Shown here: positions 34,529-46,479 of the stretch, in pieces
How the letters are laid out: the number at the start of each line of letters is the position of its first letter
Numbering within the stretch: position 1 is the first letter of the stretch
Origin: Enoplolaimus lenunculus
Taxonomy: Eukaryota > Nematoda > Enoplea > Enoplida > Thoracostomopsidae
Assembly (NCBI GenBank): GCA_030248215.1
Contig: JASANG010000102.1
Span: 124,001-188,000 of the forward strand
Direction: 5' to 3'
DNA length: 64,000 nt
Notes under the pieces: model-generated
Seen by the model: the letters and a program-made list of their open reading frames with translations, nothing else
Databases searched by the model: none
What the model was told of the DNA's origin: nothing
Position numbers and translations under genes: made by a program

Positions 34529-37500
34529 CCGGTCCATGCGGTCCAGGCTGTCTGAATGTTGTCGCACTGTTCGCAGACGCCCGGAGTTCCTGGCCTTCCG
34601 GGAAGACCTGTGAAAGACAAATTAAAATTATGTATTTGAGATATATACCAATATGAAACCGCAAAACTGCTGGTGTGGGTATTCCGGTTATTCCGGGTAC
34701 GTCGACGAAAAATTCCGGGTCCAGATTTTGACTTTGGAAAATTCCGGATTGTGGTCTGGATCTGAGTTTTCACAACAAACGATTCCGGTTCAGGTTTTGG
34801 GTCCTGGTATGTTCAAAAATATCCGCATAAATATCCGAAATAAAATGATCTTTTTCAAATGAATTTGTTCTCCAAACAGTCGCATTCCAAATAAAGGTTT
34901 TGTACCCAATTGATACATAAAATGCGATTGGTTCTCAGTCGCTTAGCTCTTGAGGTTTCTATCGACCGGTTTTTACATTGCGAACGGTTTGACCTGACCG
35001 GCATCAGTTACTTGGGTGTTGTGTTTGCTACCGTAAGGGTGGACTGTGTAAACCCATTCGACAAAAAGCCATCAAACTCGATTTTAGCCCGAGTCCGGCT
35101 ATATGAGCCATTCCAGTTCCAGGTCCAAATCCGCGGTTATGATGGGCAAAAATTCCGGGTGCGGATCACGCCTGTGATTGCAAAATCGTTTTGTGACCGG
35201 ATCCGGGTTGGCGTTTAGTTTACGATTTTTACGATTTGTTGCAACTTCACCAAAACCAAAACACCTCTGAAAGTCGCTCCCTGCTGTGGCTAAGTAGTTG
35301 TACCCACAAAGATCGCCTATTTATAGATGAATATGCAAATCAAAAACCAATCCTAAGAAATGTCACAGTGTCTTTTACCTCAGTGCCACAGCAGACAGGG
35401 TGTAGGCTTCCTCCAAATTGCTTTCTGCTTAGTGTAATATAATATTACCTGGTGGTCCTTTAGGACCAGGTGGTCCTGGCCGTCCAGGTCGGCCGTCACT
35501 ACCGCGAAATCCTTTGGGACCGGGCCTTCCAGGGGTACCAGCTCTTCCAGGGAGACCTAGAAATATAACGAAATCGCACATTGTGGTGATGCGCGTGCAT
35601 GCTATAACAAGTGTGGGTCAACTAAATCTTGGAATTTGGACTGAAACTATTTTTACTGCTAAAATGCCTGCTTTAGCATTGGCTACAACTCAATCTCTAA
35701 TGTTTATCGAGCAGGATGCAACCAGACGTCTGCCTCAAGCTTCGGCAGAGAACCGATTTGCGGTTCCGGTTCCGGTAGAATATCTGGCTGGAGTTCCGAC
35801 AATTTCAGTAGTTAAACTTTCCACAGTTTTACGAAAGTTTTATCGTGGCGCGTTTGATTTTAAATTTTGGTTGTTTTTTTGCCTGGATTTGTCAAAAATA
35901 ACCAAAAATTAAAATTATGGACAACCCTTTACTGATACTTGCTAAGAAATAGCTAAGTTTTATTGACTGCCTAATTTCGCTTCACATCCGGCTTCGGTAA
36001 ATTTTGTCAACCCCTGGTTCCGACTTCGGTTACGGTATTTTTCACCTCCGGTTGCGCCCTGTATATGAAGTTGTTTGAGTTTTAGTGTTATTTGACTTTG
36101 TCAAATAACAAATGGTAAAAACTTTCAACTGTAAAGTGTTCGAATGTTTACTGTTAATTTAAAAATTATAAATTTAAAGTTAAATTTACTCACGATAACC
36201 TATAAGTTGATTATCATTCTAAAGATGCGCCTAAGCCAATAGGATTTCGTTTACTGTCTACTGATATATTTTTGGATCCAGTTTTGTCTAAGCGACAAGA
36301 GTCAAAGTTTGCGAAACTTTACCCAACGGTCCAGGTGGACCAGGTGGTCCTCGAATGCCTGGAGTTCCAGGATCTCCAGGAGTTGGAGGAATGGAGACCG
36401 CTGGGGTACCGGGATCGCCAGGAGGCCCGCGTGAACCAGGTGTGCCTGAAAAAATTCAAATTGCAATTGTAAACAGTGCCATGCTAAATCTAAATCCATT
36501 TGATGCATGTATAATTATGAAAACAACAAAAAAATATACCGTAGTAAGCTGTTTGTCTACGCCAAACTAAATATCGAAAATGAATAGTGTCTGGACAACT
36601 CGTCGCTCGACAACTTGTAATCCGAAATTTCATTATGCTTAGGCTTAAGCTTAAGCTTAGGATTAATACGGTTGGGATTATGCTTAGCTTTATTCATACT
36701 CTTTAGGACACAGCAAAGCAACAAGTCGTCGGTCGACGAATTGCCAGAGATTCACAATTAAACTCATGCTTTGCCCCAAGTGGCTTCAGCGTTTTAGTTT
36801 ATTGGATTTGAAATATAGCCGCTGGATCAAAATCGTTGCTGATAGTATGGTCCATGTAAGAATCAGTGGCAGAACGTTTTTCTGGGAGACTGCAATAGAG
36901 TAAACTTAAGCTTTAGACTAATTTTTTACTTAGGCTTTAGGCGAAGGTGTAAAGCTCATTCTTACGCTTAGGTTAGGCTTAGGCTTAGGAATATGCTAAT
37001 ACTACTGTTACGGCCCTATGTACAAAAACGTTCCTTCACAATAAGAAATGAGCCGAGGGTTTAAACATATCATGGACTAAGTTCACTTAGGCAACCGTTA
37101 GTTCTTTAGTCCCATGATCAATACGCCGTAATCCATACTTACCTGGATCGCCAGGTAGTCCAGGAGGCCCTCTGATTCCGGGACGGCCTTCATTACCGGG
37201 TCTACCTGGGCTTCCATTGCGACCGGGTGTTCCTGTAAGTATTAAACAGCACGGACATTAATATTATTGCTTTTGGTATAGTTAGATTCGCTTATGAATA
37301 GGAATTAAGGCTACACCTAATTACTGTAGTGACCTGAATGAGAGCAGAGGACTGATACATTTTTGCCTATCCATAACACAGTAAAGGGGGTACAACAATT
37401 AAAGCAGCAACATGGCAGCGATTTAAATTAATTTATAAGTGGGACTAAAGTTATTTGGCGAAGATACCACAAACGGATTTAACCAGGCATTTAAAAATCA

Positions 37501-40089
37501 TAAGCTCTAAAATGATTTTGAAAGAAAGTTTATTACAAGGGCCTGTATTCTCAAATGTGTGTAGCACTTATCACCAGTTGGCGATAGATCATTAAACTTT
37601 CGAACCAGCCAATGCTGAGGCTCGAAACTCAGCACATTTTTCGCGTATGATTTGCTCTACTCCTGTGCCAATTTTGAGTTCAACAACTGTAATATAGTTT
37701 AGTGAGTTTGAAAACCTATTACTAAACTCATGATAGTTGCCATACACATTTGAGAATATGGGCTAAGGAAAATTATGTTTTGATACAAGGACAAAGAAAT
37801 ATCGGAGGGTGAGTTCAGTGAACCCTTCCTTCGTCACTGAAAAACATTTTAAACTGATCGAGCTGAGCAGACGATTGTCTATACAGCTTAAGCTTACCAG
37901 GTATTCCGGCGGGACCTGGATCACCAGGTCGTCCTGGGGGACAGGGATTACACGGCGGCGGCGGTGGATGGTTGCACACAGGCGGCGGTCGACCAGGGTA
38001 ACCAGGCTGGCCTTGTTGACCAGGCACTCCGTGTTTACCATTGCGACCTGCTGGACCAGGCGCTCCAGGATTTCCTGGCACACAACAATCTGAAAATTAA
38101 GTCATAAAGTTACAAACGTTTTGACAAAGCGTATATACTAAATCAAAGAAGACATGCGTTTACCCACGCTTTAAGCTTACAGAATTAGTCTTAGTCAATT
38201 TATTTCTAGAATGATTTGTTATATATTGTTAAAAACAATGTTTATTTGTACTGAAACGGTGATCAAAATACGTATGTGAGGCGTTTCAGCTTTAATATTT
38301 GGGTACTAGTGGTCCAACTTTGCGTAATGTGCTAAAGTGTTAGTGAATGCTAAATGCATAAAAATCTGTATTTAAATTATCTTAAAATAGAAGAATCCCG
38401 TCTATATGCTAACAAAATATTGTAAACAACGTTTTGCTCGAAAATTGTCTAAAATACGTATGTAGGGAATTTCAGCTTTAATGATGCAAGTATATTTAAG
38501 CGTTACGTGGGTCTGGAAAGCGATCCATGCGTTAGATCTCTCAAGAACAATTTTTGTTTCACATACTTTCGCACCCGGGATCAGCTTGTCTCAGTGTTCG
38601 GTTTTGAACCGGCGGTATTTCACGATACGTCGGGTCAAAGTGGAACGGAACAATGCCACCTCGGTGTCTGCCCGTTAGCTGGCTCGCAGATAGCTGAAAA
38701 TTTTAAAAACAAACTATATTTTGGCGCAAAACCAACCAAGACACATCGACTATAACAATTTAACCGTTAAATCTGTTGGTTTCCAGATTTTTACTAGAAT
38801 AAATACAATCAATTATTTAGGGCGATAATACGGAATCTGAACCTACTATGAATTTAATGAAAATTAGCTTATTTTATAGAACTCGACGCGTTGAATTATT
38901 AGATATTCGTTTTAAGGCTACAAGACCATTAGCTGAAAAGGTTTAACCATTTAAATTTCCGAATAAACTTTGTAATGTTTGTATTTTGCGAATATGAGAA
39001 TCATAGATAGTTTTTCTCCTCAAAATCTGTGCGTGTTTGCACTATAATTTTGAAGCCGCACGCTTTGAATCGGTAAAGGAAATTGCCCATGTAAAGATCA
39101 AGGGCGGAACGTTTTTCTGTCGGACTAGAATAGAATAAGTTTAAGCTTTAGATTAATTTTTTACTTGGCTTACGCTTATGCTTAGGCATAAACTCATTCT
39201 TACGCTTAGGTTTACGGTTAGGCTTAGGAATAAGCTTATAATACTGTTTCGCCCCTGTTCGTTACATTGGCCAAATAAATTACGCGGAACAAAAAATAGT
39301 GCTCGTCTTGCCACTCAACCGCACCGTCCAAAATAAAATGCCCACTAATAAATTGTGATGGCATAGAGAACAATTAGTAAAGGCGGTAATTTTTAAATTT
39401 CGCAATGAAAATTTGGCTCGGAGACATCTATCGATTCGTATGAAAATGTGGCCTTGGGACGCGTTTTGTTGCTGGGTGTGGGACAATTTTTATATGACAA
39501 CGGCGTTTGGCGTGCAACGCCATTGGTAGGCTTTAAAATTGTCATCAAACTGTATGGCACAACCCTTAACCGTTCAATTTATAAAAGTGTTCATTGTACT
39601 CGCCACTGTTAAAATTCCAAAAATATCACCAACTAATATATTAAAGGCGACCATCAAAACAACTGCATAATTGTAGATTTTTGTTCAAAAAAAAAACTGT
39701 TTAAAAATGAAATTATTCGTTTCAATGGAAGCGTCCCTCAAATTAACCAATTGGAGCAGAGGCTCGGACTCATGCGGGGGCTCATTTTGGCCAACTAAAA
39801 TTGTATTCGCGAATCCACTAATGACATGTTAAACATTTTATTAAGGGCTTCCCTCGGACATGTTTGGGCTGAGCACGACTAACCCAACGCCTGCCGTGGA
39901 AATTATCCAACTCGATTTTGACGTCTTTACCTTGCATCCAAGTATGTTTTCTTTCGAAAACGTTTCCAATCGATGAACTTCTTTGAACGACAAATACGTC
40001 AATGCGACCGTCGACAGGATGGTAACAATGCTCAGGGCACAAGAACTGTACGCAATCAGACAATAGATTCGATTCTTTATATCAGCCAT
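34529..40089 (-). CDS. Cuticle-type collagen
   Basis: Coding order: 40089-39931 (start [20 protein letters not shown], a membrane segment and LGCK at a strong donor), then 38089-37898, 37232-37143, 36445-36323, 35556-35449 and 34607-34529. The five Gly-X-Y exons carry repeats such as [34 protein letters not shown] and [10 protein letters not shown]; all except the last leave in phase 1. The second exon opens with CC and has a break with [12 protein letters not shown], typical of the cysteine clusters that cross-link nematode cuticle collagens. The N-terminal exon matches the nematode cuticle-collagen N-terminal domain. The first exon ends in phase 0 while the next enters in phase 1, so at least one small exon between 39920 and 38090 is missing; one weak candidate begins at 39549 ([10 protein letters not shown]). 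The last exon ends in phase 2, reading [17 protein letters not shown] at the donor, with a TAA in frame if it is not spliced. Its C-terminus is unresolved. Confidence 0.8.
34655..35230. repeat. Repeat-like collagen-intron DNA with ATTCCGGGT words
   Basis: Recurrent attccggttattccggg, aaaattccgggtccagattt, caaaaattccgggtgcggat and ggatccgggtt words, apparently in inverted halves. Looks like one diverged foldback element. Its plus-strand ORFs are not genes. Confidence 0.45.
35712..36061. mobile_element. Inverted-repeat element with CAGGRTGCAACC ends
   Basis: Second copy of the family at 18562-18929: left caggatgcaaccagacgtct; right cacctccggttgcgccctg. It lies in the collagen intron between exons 36445-36323 and 35556-35449. 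Confidence 0.7.
36849..37022 (+). mobile_element. TTAGGC MITE, subfamily A
   Basis: Left ggtccatgtaagaatcagtg; core aagctttagactaatttttt and TTAGGC words; right tactgttacggccctatgta. In a collagen intron. Confidence 0.8.
37323..37395 (-). repeat. End fragment of a CTGTAGTGACCC MITE
   Basis: tactgtagtgacctgaatga, then ggactgatacatttttgcct and aaagggggtac: one terminus only. Confidence 0.6.
37544..37766. mobile_element. Foldback element with ATTCTCAAATGTGTGTAGCAC ends
   Basis: Left gtattctcaaatgtgtgtag, then cacttatcaccagttggcga. Right ctcatgatagttgccataca, then catttgagaatatgggc. About 220 bp, in a collagen intron. The best-preserved copy of the family. Confidence 0.78.
38240..38480. repeat. 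Dispersed repeat shared with 51060-51235
   Basis: Shared words: actttgcgtaatg(t/c)gc, aaagtgttagtgaatg, ccgtctatgtgcta and acgt(a/g)tgtgaggcgtttc. In a collagen intron. Class unknown. Confidence 0.5.
39085..39272 (+). mobile_element. TTAGGC MITE, subfamily A
   Basis: Left gcccatgtaaagatcaaggg; right ctgttcgttacattggcc. Two TTAGGC blocks, in a collagen intron. Confidence 0.87.
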
Positions 40090-40302
40090 TTATTTGATAA
40101 AATATTCGTCACAAATATTCGGTAGTTGAGATTTTACATGAATCTGGCCAATTGTGCTATTTATACGCAAAGCTCAATGAAGCAAGTTTGTACTGTTCAA
40201 ATATGGTCGTCAAGTTTAACTAAACGACCGTACACGGGTTTTAAGCCTGTAATTAGTAATGTAATCGTTTGGAAATATATATGTAGATATATATAAGGGG
40301 CG

Positions 40303-40480
40303 TCCGCAGAAAATTACATGTAGAGAGCGTCGAATTAGTTTGGGTGGACCCCTACAATTGCAATTCAAGATCGTTTGCTTTTAGACCGAGTCGATTAGGG
40401 GTTCACCGGCCAAATTTGGAGGGCACGGCCCCAATGCCTGCCGTGGGGACGCCCGAGCAAGATGAGCTGGCTACGCGCTT
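40303..40480. repeat. Dispersed repeat with GGGGACGCCCG words
   Basis: Third copy of the repeat at 19050-19212 and 23445-23610, just upstream of the collagen start. Confidence 0.5.
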
Positions 40481-43000
40481 GAGATGCATACACAGCTTAA
40501 GATTAATACAACGAAATCATGTGTCACAGTCCCGATTGGCTGTGTGATTTTTTATTGTTATGCAAAACTTGCACTCACTTTGACTAGAGTATTAACATAT
40601 AAACTGGCTGAAAAAAACGCACCCACCACTACTGTTGCTATCAACAGACGTTACAACTTTGCCCCGTGTCATAGTTATCCTAATTTCTTGCTCATACTAA
40701 AAAAGATAAATGATATTTTTATTACTTAACAATGAAACTTGATTAATATGTTACCTACTGGCGACACTTTAACACGTAAAATGACATTTTTAAATTTGGC
40801 TGTTCAAACTAGCTGAAACCGAGCAGCAAAGTTTGACTCATTTGTTGACACTTAAACATGCATTTTGGTTGTAAGCACGACAGGGGGGCAGCAGACAACC
40901 AAGTGAACCTCACTTGTTTTTTTCAAAATACAGCACAACTTGTTTGTAGGCGTGTTAGCCGTTAGGGGTGTATAAGGGTCGGATAGAGCATATTACCATA
41001 CATTTGCTAGAAAGACTAAAAACATAGTCTTGCAAACTGCTTCCTCGCTACGGTCGCTTGCAAGACGAGGTCATCCTCTTACGAAATGAAACCTTAGCTA
41101 CGCCTCTACCCCTCAAGCATATCATCCCACGTCAATCTATAACCAAAATATATATATTGTCAAAACAGTTTGTGCAAGAGCTTGCGGAAAAATCAAAACA
41201 TTTTAAATACTTGAAAAAGTGAAGTAAAATGAGGCCAAAACAACATAAAATTGTAAAATGAACAAGAAAACAATTTAATTTTATAAATTTTGTAACGCTA
41301 AGATTAAAATGTTAAGAGAATATATAAGTATCAACCGACGGGACATTGAATAGAACCGGGTGTAAAACAGTAGTATAAACATATTTTTAAGCCTAAGCCT
41401 AGGCCTAAGCGTAAGAAGGAGCTGATACCTAAGCCGAAGCCTAAGCAAATATAAATAGTGTAAAGCTAAAAGTTACTCTATTACAGTCCCGCAGAAAAAC
41501 GTTTTGCCCATTATTTTGACAAGGCCCAGCTAGTACAGGATCATTCTCAGCCTAGAAAAGTCTACGTTCGCTCTCGTCTATATGTTTAAAATTTGAATTT
41601 CTGAAAACCTCGACTTTCCAGGTATTACGATTGCCGACTAAAATTTGAATTAAATAACATAACATCACTCAAAGTGCTCGAATTACAGCTTACCTAACCA
41701 AAATTGTGCAGAAAAATACTGTCTTTCAAATCATAGATTTGTAGTTTACTACTATGATGGTCCGTAATCGCAAATGTGTGTAGCACTTATTATCAGTTGG
41801 CGATAGGTCTTGTAACTTTTGAACACGAAGAATTATGTCGCTCAAAATTTAGCACATTTTTGCATATGATTTGCTCTGCTAATGTACGTATTTTGAGAGC
41901 AACAAATGAAACAGTGAGTTCGAAATCCTATCACTAACTAATGGTAATTGCGGTACACATTTGAAAATATGGGCAAAAAATGAACATACGCAATTAATAT
42001 AAAAATTCAATAATGGGTGTTAGAGAAAAATTGGCAAATACGACCTAAACTCGGTTTAGCAACACAAATCGCAACGCGCACTGGTAACATGTTATTATCT
42101 GTTCAAAACGTTCAAAGTATTTAAGTCCTGTCTGATGAGATATGAAGCCTAAAGACAATATAAGTGTACTACTGCACAGCTACAACTCATTTTTATGAGT
42201 TAAACGCACCAAAAAATAAATTTTCTAAAACTCTAAACGATTTCACTACTGAAATTGTCGGAAACTCGGCATAAATTCTACCGGAGCCGGAGCAGGAGCG
42301 AGCCAGAGGTTTATTTTCTGCCGAAGCCGGAGTCGGAGGCAGACTTCCGGTTGTAGCTTGCTGTATACTAGGGTTCCAATGGAACTAAATTTTGCCGTAA
42401 CAGGAACAAGAACAGGAATTGAATCTCTTTGCCGGAACCGGAACAGGAACTGGAACCGGAATTTGAAATAATTTTCGACACCGAATTACTGTTGGACATT
42501 TTAGAAAATTTGCCAAAAAAATTCGTTACGTGAATTTCTAGCTATTTCATCACCAAATTTTGCGCAAACGCGTCAGAGACTGTTTATTCGCAAAATTGAA
42601 CTAATTGCAAAAAGTCATTTCAAAATCACAGTATTTTTAATGTCAAAGGTTCCAGTATTTAAATTATTATGCAAATTTGCCACAAAACCGTAAAATTGCG
42701 GTTCCTGCATCTTTGAATGCATGAACCCGAACAGAAACAGGAATTGAATTTTTGCAGGAATCCTGGTTGAACCCTGCTGTATACATTTGAGATGTATATT
42801 ACAACAACCAGAATATGCTACAACCACATCTTTTAAATCCAGAAATCATTTAACCAGCTTCATAATGAGTTTGTGAACAAATGTTGAAATATAATTGCCA
42901 AAAAAAACGTAAACAGCTTGTGTTTCAGTTAGCACGGCGCTATATCTACGTTGGACGACGCAGTGTGCCGCCTTCCATCACAGTGCGTCACCGGAAGTCA
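40480..43000. other. Intergenic stretch upstream of the collagen gene
   Basis: No gene seen. Holds a TTAGGC MITE (41347-41526, minus, with gcagaaaaacgttttgccca), a CAAATGTGTGTAGCAC foldback (41765-41974), a ccggag-rich fragment (42240-42365) and an inverted-repeat element with AGGGTTC ends (42370-42777). Confidence 0.6.
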
Positions 43001-43312
43001 TCGTGTGCGGTATCGTACTCGAGCAATGCACGTACAATACCACAAGGTGACTTACGGTGACGGAATGCAGCGTACTGCGTCGTATGATTGTGCGTACAAT
43101 ACCCCACAATGACGACCGGTGACGCACAGTGACGTATGATGACGACCGGTGACGCACAGTGACGTATGATGACGACCGGTGACGCACAGTGACGTATGAT
43201 GACGACCGGTGACGCACAGTGACGTATGATGACGACCGGTGACGCACAGTGACGTATGATGACGACCGGTGACGCACAATGACGTAAGATGACGATCGGT
43301 GCCACGGGTCAA
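42930..43312 (+). repeat. 30-bp minisatellite of GTGACG words, with related flanks
   Basis: About six copies (43110-43296) of a 30-bp unit built from three 10-mers: gtgacgcaca, gtgacgtatg and atgacgaccg. The flank 42935-43100 has the same TGACG vocabulary (gtgcgtcaccggaagtcatc). Its minus-strand ORFs are artefacts of the repeat. Confidence 0.95.
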
Positions 43313-43989
43313 GAGTAGCGTCTTCCTAACGGCAGAAAATAGACCGCTTTACATTTTTAAATTCCAAAATGTAACAGTCTATTATACTGTTACTAAATTT
43401 TATAGTTTATTTGTAAACCCTAGACAAACAATAGGGGTAAAAAAATAATCATAGTTATCGTAAATAGCAAAGTTAGCACAGCTAATCCAGCTTAAAAGTC
43501 TGTATTGCAAAATTTCAGAGAGTTATGTATAGCATTTATCATCAGTTAGCGATAAGTTTCGAACAGGACTACTATAAGTGTACTACGTTTTTTCACAAAA
43601 TAATTGAAACCTGGAAAATCATTTTTATAAGCGGCAGCGTAACTGGCGATAGTTGCTGGACAGAGTTTGAAATTTGTCCGCCCTTTGTAAACATGTTTCA
43701 AGAATTACAAGCATGTTCATACTGTCCCCTGTGTCAAAAAAGACATTTTTTTCGAAAAATTCTGTCCCCCGGACAATTTTTATTAAGAAATTTCTGTCCA
43801 CCTCTAAAAATCTCTGTCCTCTTTAAAATCCACCAGCTCTAACTGCTATTTTATTTCATGCAGTTAGTCATGTGCTTACTTTGAGATAGAATAATAAGCA
43901 GAAAGATGAGAAATTTTGAAGATATTTACGAATTCCTTAAAACAAGCATTTATCCATAATATAAATGGAAAGAATAACATGCATCATTG

Positions 43990-44310
43990 TCGAGAGAGCA
44001 AAAGACTAAGCGGGCACTAAGGCGAACGGCGCAAGACTTTGAACTTAGGAATGGTATGATTTATCATAAGTCCACAAAGGGTATAAAACGTGTGATACTA
44101 ACAATAAAAAGACCTTGCAAGATTATGCCATCCCGTGTTGAATTTCTAGCTACACCCACGTTGGGTCATACTTGTTGGCAATTTACACAAAGATATCATG
44201 TTTGCATCTTTTTTAAAATATATTTTTTGTTCATCCGTACAAGTGGCAACAGAAGTTCACACCCATACAAACTATTAAACCAGTGTTTGCCTCGCCAATA
44301 TATTTTTTGA
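43990..44310 (+). pseudogene. Possible integrase-like remnant of an old mobile element
   Basis: A short stretch reads RRTAQDFELRNGMIYHKSTK and, further on, a GH-containing segment. This is reminiscent of the zinc-binding N-terminal part of retroelement or Ginger-type integrases. It is only a fragment, broken, with no termini or neighbouring element parts recognised. Age cannot be judged. A chance likeness is possible. Confidence 0.3.
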
Positions 44311-44921
44311 AGTGGCTTTTTTTTGATAAAATTTGTTTTCAAACACTTAAAATTGTTACTTTTTGACACAACGTTTAAGTACGTTTGACAGCTTCAAATA
44401 TTTCATTGAGATCCGTGTCATAAATTAAAGCCAAAAGCAAAACGATACAACTTTATTCATAATGACATTTTACACCCTGTTATATCACTTTTTGGTACAA
44501 AAAACAACAAATTGTAAACAGCGACGTTTGAATTCGCGGTGTACTGAAACGTTTTCAAAAAGCAACACTGGACGTTCGAATCGAAATATTTTTTATCCCG
44601 TACGGATCCGTAGCTAGAAGGGGAGTAAGGCGGGGCTCAGCCGCCCTGGAACAATTTCCCGCCCCGTCCAGAAATTTTCAACCTTGCCTTGTAAGCTATC
44701 AAAAACCCTTGTCTTCTCCTCATAAACAGTTTTTAGCTCAGTCTTGTATGATGAGCTGGCTACGGCATGGTCACGTAGAAGCACTGCTGATTAATCGCCA
44801 ACGATGTCAGGGGTGCAGCAACTGATCCAAATACGAGCGGGGTGCATAAAATATGCAAAATTTCACGGTGGAAAAAACTTCTAAGAAACATGAGCGAGAT
44901 ATCAAATGCAATTTCAATAAT

Positions 44922-45089
44922 GGGTCAATGTAAACAGGGGCGGAACAGTATTATGAGCATCGTTCTAAGCTTAAGCCAAATCCAAAGCGTACGACAAGCA
45001 TATTCCTAAGCCTAATCGTATTAAGACTAAGCCTAAGTCAAGCAAAAAAATTAAATGTAAACGTTCCACCACTGATCTTTACATGGGCC
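44922..45089 (-). mobile_element. TTAGGC MITE, subfamily A
   Basis: Left gtcaatgtaaacaggggcgg; right acgttccaccactgatcttt, then acatgggcc. Core shortened. Confidence 0.8.
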
Positions 45090-45441
45090 TAATGATACAG
45101 ATATACACTTTTATAAAATTTTCATTTCTCATGGTATGCAAAATTTTCAAGCTCCCGAAATAAAACGAACCAGCCCATCTCGAAACTACTTCGCTGCAAT
45201 GCGTCAATGAACGGTGTTTTCATTACGTTTAAAGGTTAATGCATTTAGTGGTTTGCAAGAAGCCTTAGGGAACGTAGCCCCATATCAGAAATTAAAGGTA
45301 TAATTTTAAGGTTATGGTGTGCAATTCGTGAATTTTAGCAAACAGTTTGAAAATTACCACGCTCTTGGTAAGACTATGCCTGTCCAATGACATACCGCAG
45401 TTAAATTGTTTGTTTTCTTAAGTCACGTCTTTAAAAATTAG

Positions 45442-46005
45442 GCCAATGTATAGAACAAGGCCGTTACAGTAGTATAAACCTGTGACGCCTAAGCCTAAGC
45501 CGAAGCCAAAGCATAAGCCTAATCGTAAGCAAAAAATTACTGTTGTGACCCGAATAAGAGGGGGTAACAAGAAGGGGTCTCCATTTTTAGTCCCAATCAA
45601 TAGGATTCCGTATCCCTAATAAGATCCTTAAAACGGATAAAGTCCCTAAATCCTAATAGAGTCCATAAATGTCAATTTTCCCAAATTGTAGTGGATCAAT
45701 GACTCCAGCACGAAATACAGTTGAGCTTGAAACTTTAAAGCATACTCAGTTTTGAGAGTACATCCGTAAGTATAACCTTGCATTATCGCTCAAGGTTTTG
45801 ATACAAGACAAATAAACGTCTAATTCAACGAATAGTTGCAATACCGAATATATATCAGTAACGAAGGATGGTTTAAAAATAAATAACAGTCCGTAAATAA
45901 ACATCAGTACCCCCTCTTTTTCGGGTCACTACAGTAGTCTAAAGCATAAGCTTACTCTATTGCAGTGTATAGAAAAACGTTCCGCCCCTGATGTTTACAT
46001 GGGCC
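45442..46005 (-). mobile_element. TTAGGC MITE, subfamily A, split by an inserted MITE
   Basis: Left part 45442-45539: ggccaatgtatagaacaagg, then cctaagcc and gcaaaaaatta. Right part 45937-46005: gtctaaagcataagcttact to tgatgtttacatgggcc. Joining them gives the same order as intact copies such as 24277-24468. The interruption is the element at 45538-45936. Confidence 0.9.
45538..45936 (+). mobile_element. CTGTAGTGACCC MITE inserted in a TTAGGC MITE, TA duplicated
   Basis: Left tactgttgtgacccgaataa; right ctttttcgggtcactacagt, then a. It is flanked by a duplicated TA that occurs once at the same point in unoccupied TTAGGC MITEs. About 399 bp with no ORF. Confidence 0.93.
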
Positions 46006-46169
46006 AAATTTTGAAACTCTATGCAACACATAAGAAAAAAATAAAACGAATTTTGAACTATCACAATATTGTAATTTTTTTAACAGAACCTAAACAACAA
46101 ACCTGTTTACGGAGTCAGTTTTAGTATTTGAAATAAATCGGTTATTATATACACATCTTTGGTTTAACC

Positions 46170-46479
46170 AAGAGTTCATGATACAAAAGTGTGCAACTCT
46201 TGGGTTCCGCGTATGACAAATGTTGCCCAGCACGCGTTGCGTTTTGACCGACGCCCCATATTCAGAGGGCGGTACAATTTGTGCGAACCATGGTACCGTA
46301 TGTATCCGGCATCAAAAATACTACGCTGAAAATTTAATTTAGGGTTATTGCATGTCGCAGCGGCTCCCCTCTAAACAACTGGAGTCGACCAAAAACGCAA
46401 CACCTGGTGGTACATTTTCTACCATACGAAACCGCAAGAGTTGCATACTCTTGTATCATGCACTCTTGATTCAACCTTG
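46170..46479. mobile_element. CAAGAGT-type inverted-repeat element
   Basis: Left ccaagagttcatgatacaaa; right cttgtatcatgcactcttga. Its internal gttgcgttttgaccgac and ccaaaaacgcaacacctggt mirror each other. The most symmetrical copy in the window. Confidence 0.78.

Noticed and set aside
37809-38093. Plus-strand ORF opposite the collagen
   Set aside because: It is the antisense of a Gly-X-Y exon; the minus strand has the splice sites and collagen pattern.
39721-39830. Minus-strand open stretch as the missing second collagen exon
   Set aside because: No collagen or cuticle-domain features, and its words resemble a dispersed repeat. A weak alternative starting at 39549 is mentioned in the collagen entry.
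42978-43312. Three overlapping minus-strand ORFs of about 90-105 codons
   Set aside because: They are frames of the 30-bp minisatellite, not a gene.
43525-43842. 105-codon plus-strand ORF
   Set aside because: It starts in a dispersed foldback fragment, shows no domain and has repeat-like Cys/Pro words such as repeated ctgtccccc.
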